Shown here: one piece after another, positions 14,856-17,836 of the stretch | Layout: each line of letters starts with the position of its first letter | Numbering within the stretch: the first letter of the stretch is position 1 | DNA from: Prevotella sp. UBA3208 | Lineage (GTDB): Bacteria; Bacteroidota; Bacteroidia; Bacteroidales; Bacteroidaceae | Direction: 5' to 3' | DNA: 17,836 nucleotides | NCBI GenBank assembly: GCA_002363695.1 | Contig: DEWO01000074.1 | Coordinates: forward strand, 1 to 17,836 | Program-made: the position numbers and the translations under genes | Notes under the pieces: model-generated | What the model saw: only the letters and a program-made list of their open reading frames with translations | Databases searched by the model: none | What the model was told of the DNA's origin: nothing

Positions 14856-15398
14856 ATGAAAGAACTGAAAGGAACTAAGACAGAGAAGAACCTGCAGGAA
14901 GCCTTCGCAGGCGAGTCCATGGCCCGCAACAAGTACACCTACTGGGCCTCCAAGGCCAAGAAGGACGGCTACGTACAGATAGCCGCCATCTTCGAGGAAA
15001 CCGCTGCCAACGAAAAGGAGCACGCCAAGATGTGGTTCAAGCTGCTCGAGGGCGGCGCCATCCGCGACACAGCCGCCAACCTCGAGGCAGCCGCAGGCGG
15101 TGAGAACTTCGAGTGGACCGACATGTACGCCCGCATGGCCCGCGAGGCCCGCGAGGAAGGCTTCCCCGAGATTGCCGACAAGTTCGAGGGCGTAGCAGCC
15201 ATTGAGCGCGCCCACGAGGAGCGCTATCGCAAGTTGCTCGACAACGTACAGCGCGAGCGCGTCTTCAGTAAGGACGGCGACGTCATCTGGCAGTGCGCCA
15301 ACTGCGGACACATCGTCATCGGACGCAAGGCACCCGACGTGTGCCCCGTCTGCGACCACCCGCAAGCCTACTTCCAGGTGAAGGCCGAGAACTACTAA
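14856..15398 (+). CDS. rbr: rubrerythrin
   Basis: Non-heme iron peroxidase that reduces hydrogen peroxide in anaerobes. The 180-residue product has an N-terminal four-helix diiron domain: E20 ([12 protein letters not shown]), E53 with H56 ([10 protein letters not shown]), and E117 with H120 (IERAHEERY). The C-terminal rubredoxin domain binds one iron through C147/C150 (CANCGH) and C163/C166 (CPVCDH). All ligand motifs are intact. It is separated from ansA by 76 bases containing 9-bp iterons, and ends before a strong terminator, so it may be transcribed on its own under oxidative stress control as well as by read-through. Confidence 0.97.
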   Translation: MKELKGTKTEKNLQEAFAGESMARNKYTYWASKAKKDGYVQIAAIFEETAANEKEHAKMWFKLLEGGAIRDTAANLEAAAGGENFEWTDMYARMAREAREEGFPEIADKFEGVAAIERAHEERYRKLLDNVQRERVFSKDGDVIWQCANCGHIVIGRKAPDVCPVCDHPQAYFQVKAENY

Positions 15399-15441
15399 AA
15401 CCAGTTCCCGCCGCTGAGGAAACACGATTAAACGAACAGCG

Positions 15442-15486
15442 AGGGGAGGTGCCGCGACGCCGAGCGTCAGGCACCTCCCCTTTCTT
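15442..15486 (+). terminator. strong intrinsic terminator after rubrerythrin
   Basis: AGGGGAGGTGCC (15442-15453) pairs perfectly with GGCACCTCCCCT (15470-15481). Inside, GACGC (15456-15460) pairs with GCGTC (15464-15468) around a CGA loop, leaving a small internal bulge. The T-rich tail TTTCTT follows. It is the clearest terminator in the window and ends the long plus-strand series of genes. Confidence 0.92.
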
Positions 15487-15540
15487 AAAAATTAACAAAA
15501 TAGACTGGCGCGCTGTCACAGCGGGCGTTTCTCTCTTATC

Positions 15541-15622
15541 ACTCGTCCAAATTAGAGCCCCCGTCCGGGTCCCGAGCGTTTACTCGTCCGAGTCGCTTCC
15601 GCCGTCCGGGTTCGGAGTCGGG
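15541..15622. repeat. two diverged tandem copies of a 41-bp unit
   Basis: Copies at 15541-15581 and 15582-15622 match at about 26 of 41 positions without gaps. The conserved parts are ACTCGTCC (15541 and 15582) and CCGTCCGGGT (15561 and 15602), both at exactly 41 bp distance. The unit is not AT-rich and encodes nothing recognisable. Confidence 0.55.
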
Positions 15623-15663
15623 TCCGTTGAACCGCCGCCCCCGCCCTGCGCACGTCCCGGCCG

Positions 15664-15715
15664 AAAAGTTTTACACCTTATTATATATATATTACCAAAA
15701 AGTTTCGTACCTTTG
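15664..15715 (+). promoter_or_regulatory. rsmG promoter with duplicated promoter-like element
   Basis: TACCTTTG at 15708-15715 matches the Bacteroidota -7 element; no TTTG is found at the -33 position, which falls in a TATATATA tract. A 16-base element AAAAGTTT-N3-ACCTT occurs at 15664-15679 and again at 15698-15713, 13 of 16 matching. The -7 element ends only 5 bases before the rsmG ATG, so transcription would start at or next to the start codon. Confidence 0.65.
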
Positions 15716-15720
15716 CAGCC

Positions 15721-16341
15721 ATGAAACAGATACTACACTACTTCCCCGACCTCAGCGCAGAGCAGCAGCGACAGCTCTCGATGCTCGACGAGCTGTACCG
15801 CGACTGGAACGCCAAGATCAACGTCATCTCGCGCAAGGACATTGACAACCTGTACGAGCACCATGTGCTTCACTCCATGTCTATTGCCAAGATGATTAAC
15901 TTCCACCCTGGCACCAAGATTCTGGACTTCGGCACGGGAGGCGGTTTTCCGGGCATCCCTTTGGCCATCCTCTTTCCCGAATGCCAGTTCAAACTGATTG
16001 ACGGCACAGGCAAGAAAATCCGCGTGGCCCAAGAAGTAGCCCAAGCCATCGGACTGAAGAACTGCGAGCCTCAGCATCTGCGTGGCGAAGACGAAAAAGG
16101 ACGCTACGACTTTGTGGTGAGCCGTGCCGTCATGCCCCTACCCGACTTGGCGAAAATCGTACGCAAAAACATGGCCCGCGAACAGCGCAACGCCCTGCCC
16201 AACGGCATCGTCTGTCTGAAAGGCGGCGACTTGCAGTCCGAACTGCAGCCCTTCCGCCATATTGTCGACACAGTTGAGCTGAGCCAGTGGTTCAGCGAAG
16301 AATGGTTCAAACAGAAATATGTAATCTATCTACCCCTATGA
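15721..16341 (+). CDS. rsmG: 16S rRNA m7G527 methyltransferase
   Basis: Methylates N7 of G527 in 16S rRNA using SAM. The 206-residue length is normal for the family. The N-terminal helix has LDELYRDWNAKINVISRKD, and the SAM site is ILDFGTGGGFPGIPLAI (67-83), with the following acidic turn at LIDGTGKK (92-99). DFVVSRAVMPLPDL supplies the conserved SRA motif. The start codon is set by the family N-terminus and lies just 5 bases after the -7 promoter element, so the mRNA may be leaderless. The stop overlaps the next start by ATGA. Also known as gidB. Confidence 0.95.
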   Translation: MKQILHYFPDLSAEQQRQLSMLDELYRDWNAKINVISRKDIDNLYEHHVLHSMSIAKMINFHPGTKILDFGTGGGFPGIPLAILFPECQFKLIDGTGKKIRVAQEVAQAIGLKNCEPQHLRGEDEKGRYDFVVSRAVMPLPDLAKIVRKNMAREQRNALPNGIVCLKGGDLQSELQPFRHIVDTVELSQWFSEEWFKQKYVIYLPL

Positions 16342-16979
16342 ATATACAGCGCATTATTTGCAACCCTTTGGAGGAAAACTGCTACGTGGTAAGCGACGAG
16401 AGCGGCGAGTGTGTCATCATCGACTGCGGTGTGTTCTATCAGGAAGAACGCACTGCCCTTGTAGACTATATCAGCAGGCAACATCTGAAGCCCGTCCACC
16501 TGCTGGCGACTCATGGACATCTGGACCACAACTTCGGCAACGCCCTCGTCTACGAGAAATACAAACTGGGGGTAGAGATTTGCACAGAAGACCAATCCTT
16601 GGTAGAGCACTTGAACGACCAGGCCACCAATCTCTTTGGCATAAAGCTCGACGATGCCCAGCCCCCTACCGGACGGCTGCTCAGCAACGGTGACACCATC
16701 CGTTTCGGCAACCACGAGCTGCAAGTGTTGCAGACTCCCGGCCACACACACGGCTCTGTACTCTTCTACTGCGAAGCGGAGCACACGGCATTTACTGGCG
16801 ACACGCTGTTCCGCATGAGCATCGGGCGCACAGACTTTGCAGAGGGCAATTGGAACGAGATGGAGCATAGCCTCAAGCAAGTGATAGCCCACCTGCCCAA
16901 AGAAACTATCGTGCTCTCAGGACATGGTCCCCAAAGCACGATAGCCGATGAACTGAAGTATAATCCGTATCTCCGCTAA
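16338..16979 (+). CDS. MBL-fold metallo-hydrolase, glyoxalase II-like
   Basis: A 213-residue metallo-beta-lactamase-fold hydrolase with a complete binuclear metal site: H59, H61, D63 and H64 (THGHLDH), H136 (TPGHTHGS), D155 (FTGDTLF) and H196 (SGHGPQS). NCYVVSDESGECVIIDCG at the N-terminus and the overall size match the short YcbL/glyoxalase II-like group, which lacks the C-terminal glutathione-binding domain of true GloB. Substrate is unknown; a thioester such as S-lactoyl-type adducts is only a family guess. I chose ATG 16338, overlapping rsmG by four bases; an earlier in-frame ATG at 16287 would add 17 residues inside rsmG. Confidence 0.9.
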   Translation: MNIQRIICNPLEENCYVVSDESGECVIIDCGVFYQEERTALVDYISRQHLKPVHLLATHGHLDHNFGNALVYEKYKLGVEICTEDQSLVEHLNDQATNLFGIKLDDAQPPTGRLLSNGDTIRFGNHELQVLQTPGHTHGSVLFYCEAEHTAFTGDTLFRMSIGRTDFAEGNWNEMEHSLKQVIAHLPKETIVLSGHGPQSTIADELKYNPYLR

Positions 16980-17000
16980 GCGGTTTCGCCTTTCGCTTTC
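16973..17000 (+). terminator. small terminator-like hairpin at the MBL gene end
   Basis: CCGC (16973-16976) pairs with GCGG (16980-16983); the loop is TAA, the stop codon itself. A T/C-rich run (TTTCGCCTTTCGCTTTC) follows. The stem is only four bases, so it is a weak candidate. In the opposite direction no T-run follows, so it would not serve the convergent gene. Confidence 0.4.
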
Positions 17001-17836
17001 TTACCTTTTCACTTTTACCTTCACCGCTTTCGACTCGCCCTGTACGCGGTTGAGAGCCGTCACGACATATATTCCCGGCGACGGAGCCTCGTAGAAAGTC
17101 TCACCCGTCACAGCAATCAGCTTCGACGTGTTGTCCATGTCCACACGCTCGCCCAGTTCAAAGCGGTAAACAGCATACTTGACGGCCTCGGTGTCCCAGC
17201 TCTTTGTCTTCGGAGCCTGCCAGAACAACACGCGCGTTCCCTCCACCTCAAAGTGCTTGAGTTTGCGCGGCTTCTTCGGTGTTTTCTTGGTCAGCTGCTT
17301 CATGACGGGCTGCAAGGCAGGTGTGCGCCAATAGACGTTGCGGAGCGAAGTACCATAGTTTCCGATATTGTCGACAGCAGCCTTGGCATACCACAGCACT
17401 GTTCCCTTGACACGAGGCAGCTGCTGGTGCAATGCCATCTTGGCAGCCAGTTGATGGCGATTGGCATGATGCGGGTCGCGATTCTTAACCGTACGCTCCA
17501 CATCCTCACCAATATAAAGATCCGTATTGACCAGGTGGGTGTTCCACCAGTGTATCAGTTCGTTGTAGTCGGCAGCCTTATGGCCTATCTCCCAATAGAG
17601 CTGGGGAACACAGTAGTCCATCCATCCCTCCCGATCCCAGAACAACACGTCAGCATACAGGTCGTCATAGTTCTGCAGGCCGTTGGTGCGACTGCCATTA
17701 GGATCGTTCCTTTGGTTGCGATAGATGCCGAAGGGCGAGATGCCCACCTTCACCCAGGGTTTGGTCTCGTGCACTGTCTTGTAAAGCTGCTCGATGAAAA
17801 GGTTCACATTATGGCGTCGCCAGTCGCCACGATTGC
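17001..17836 (-). CDS. GHL10-type glycoside hydrolase, 5' part beyond the window
   Basis: C-terminal 277 residues of a glycoside-hydrolase-like protein of the YngK/GHL10 family (DUF187), TIM-barrel enzymes that act on polysaccharides, usually secreted or lipid-anchored in Bacteroidota. The frame is open to the window end, where it reads NRGDWRRHNVNLFIEQLY, so the start and any signal peptide are outside. Family motifs are VGISPFGIYRNQR, GWMDYCVPQLYWEIGHKAADY and KGTVLWYAKAAV. From about residue 195 a beta-rich Fn3-like tail follows a basic KKTPKKPRK linker and includes GIYVVTALNRVQGES. The gene converges on the MBL gene, with 21 bases between stops. A GTG at 17807 is internal, not a start. 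Confidence 0.88.
   Translation of the reverse strand, partial: NRGDWRRHNVNLFIEQLYKTVHETKPWVKVGISPFGIYRNQRNDPNGSRTNGLQNYDDLYADVLFWDREGWMDYCVPQLYWEIGHKAADYNELIHWWNTHLVNTDLYIGEDVERTVKNRDPHHANRHQLAAKMALHQQLPRVKGTVLWYAKAAVDNIGNYGTSLRNVYWRTPALQPVMKQLTKKTPKKPRKLKHFEVEGTRVLFWQAPKTKSWDTEAVKYAVYRFELGERVDMDNTSKLIAVTGETFYEAPSPGIYVVTALNRVQGESKAVKVKVKR

Larger units (their letters stand above)
15487..15720. other. gene-free spacer between rbr terminator and rsmG
   Basis: No credible gene on either strand; with the terminator, the gap from rbr to rsmG is 322 bases. It holds a small hairpin CGCTG-TCA-CAGCG (15511-15523) with a pyrimidine-rich tail, a diverged 41-bp tandem repeat (15541-15622), a C/G-rich stretch (to about 15662), then an abrupt AT-rich tract with the rsmG promoter. 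The open frame running through 15293-15724 has low-complexity sequence and no family resemblance. Confidence 0.7.

Noticed and set aside
15511..15540. CGCTG-TCA-CAGCG hairpin as a second terminator
   Set aside because: Only a five-base stem with a mixed CT tail, about 30 bases after a much stronger terminator; kept only as a spacer observation.
15293..15724. 143-codon plus-strand frame across the rubrerythrin end, terminator and spacer
   Set aside because: It overlaps the rubredoxin domain in another frame, runs through a strong terminator hairpin and the rsmG promoter, and is Arg/Pro-rich low complexity.
1..17836. tRNA, rRNA, CRISPR, insertion sequence, toxin-antitoxin or phage-defence genes
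   Set aside because: I looked for repeat-spacer arrays, transposase or integrase motifs, inverted terminal repeats and defence-type domains and saw none; the strand is nearly filled with core metabolic genes.

Overview
The window looks like chromosomal DNA from a member of the Bacteroidales, most likely a Prevotella-like species. Three things point there. The only convincing promoters have the Bacteroidota form (TTTG, about 19 bp, TAnnTTTG; here TACCTTTG at 2524 and 15708). Start codons follow A-rich leaders rather than strong Shine-Dalgarno sites. The gene families also fit: a DUF4923-like lipoprotein, HisI-HisE fusion, class III fructose-bisphosphatase, single-domain aspartokinase and a GHL10 glycoside hydrolase. 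Genus and species cannot be fixed from sequence reading alone. I see no rRNA, tRNA, CRISPR array, insertion sequence or prophage gene.

Layout. (1) 1-2471: the 3' two thirds of a ClpC-type unfoldase and, 5 bp later, a small lipoprotein. (2) 2480-2575: a weak A/T-rich hairpin and a consensus promoter. (3) 2575-6212: purU followed by hisH-hisA-hisF-hisIE, with two ATGA start/stop overlaps. (4) 6258-9564: ftsE, lysC and lysA. (5) 9569-11304: two poorly understood glycosyltransferase-like genes, one GT2-like without a clear DxD and one with a GT-B N-terminal half joined to an unrecognised C-terminal region. (6) 11339-14779: class III fbp, a reduced HPPK/FolK-like protein and cytoplasmic L-asparaginase. 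(7) 14856-15398: rubrerythrin, closed by a strong intrinsic terminator. (8) 15487-15720: a gene-free spacer with a diverged tandem repeat, an AT-rich tract and a promoter placed almost on the rsmG start codon. (9) 15721-16979: rsmG and an MBL-fold hydrolase, overlapping by ATGA. (10) 17001 to the window end, minus strand: the C-terminal part of a GHL10 glycoside hydrolase with an Fn3-like tail.

How the genes fit together. From 2575 to 14779 every gene is on the plus strand with gaps of 45 bp or less, and I find neither a TAnnTTTG promoter nor a strong terminator inside, so a long housekeeping/metabolic transcription unit is possible. Histidine synthesis (HisHF releases AICAR) and PurU (10-formyl-THF to formate and THF) meet in one-carbon and purine metabolism. 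LysC and LysA make lysine, with diaminopimelate as the intermediate that also feeds peptidoglycan, which sits sensibly beside FtsE. Fbp serves gluconeogenesis, AnsA feeds aspartate, the precursor used by LysC, and rubrerythrin protects an anaerobe from peroxide.

Most of the window is ordinary core genome. The best candidates for something undescribed are the 9569-11304 glycosyltransferase-like pair, the reduced FolK-like gene, and the repeats upstream of rubrerythrin and rsmG.
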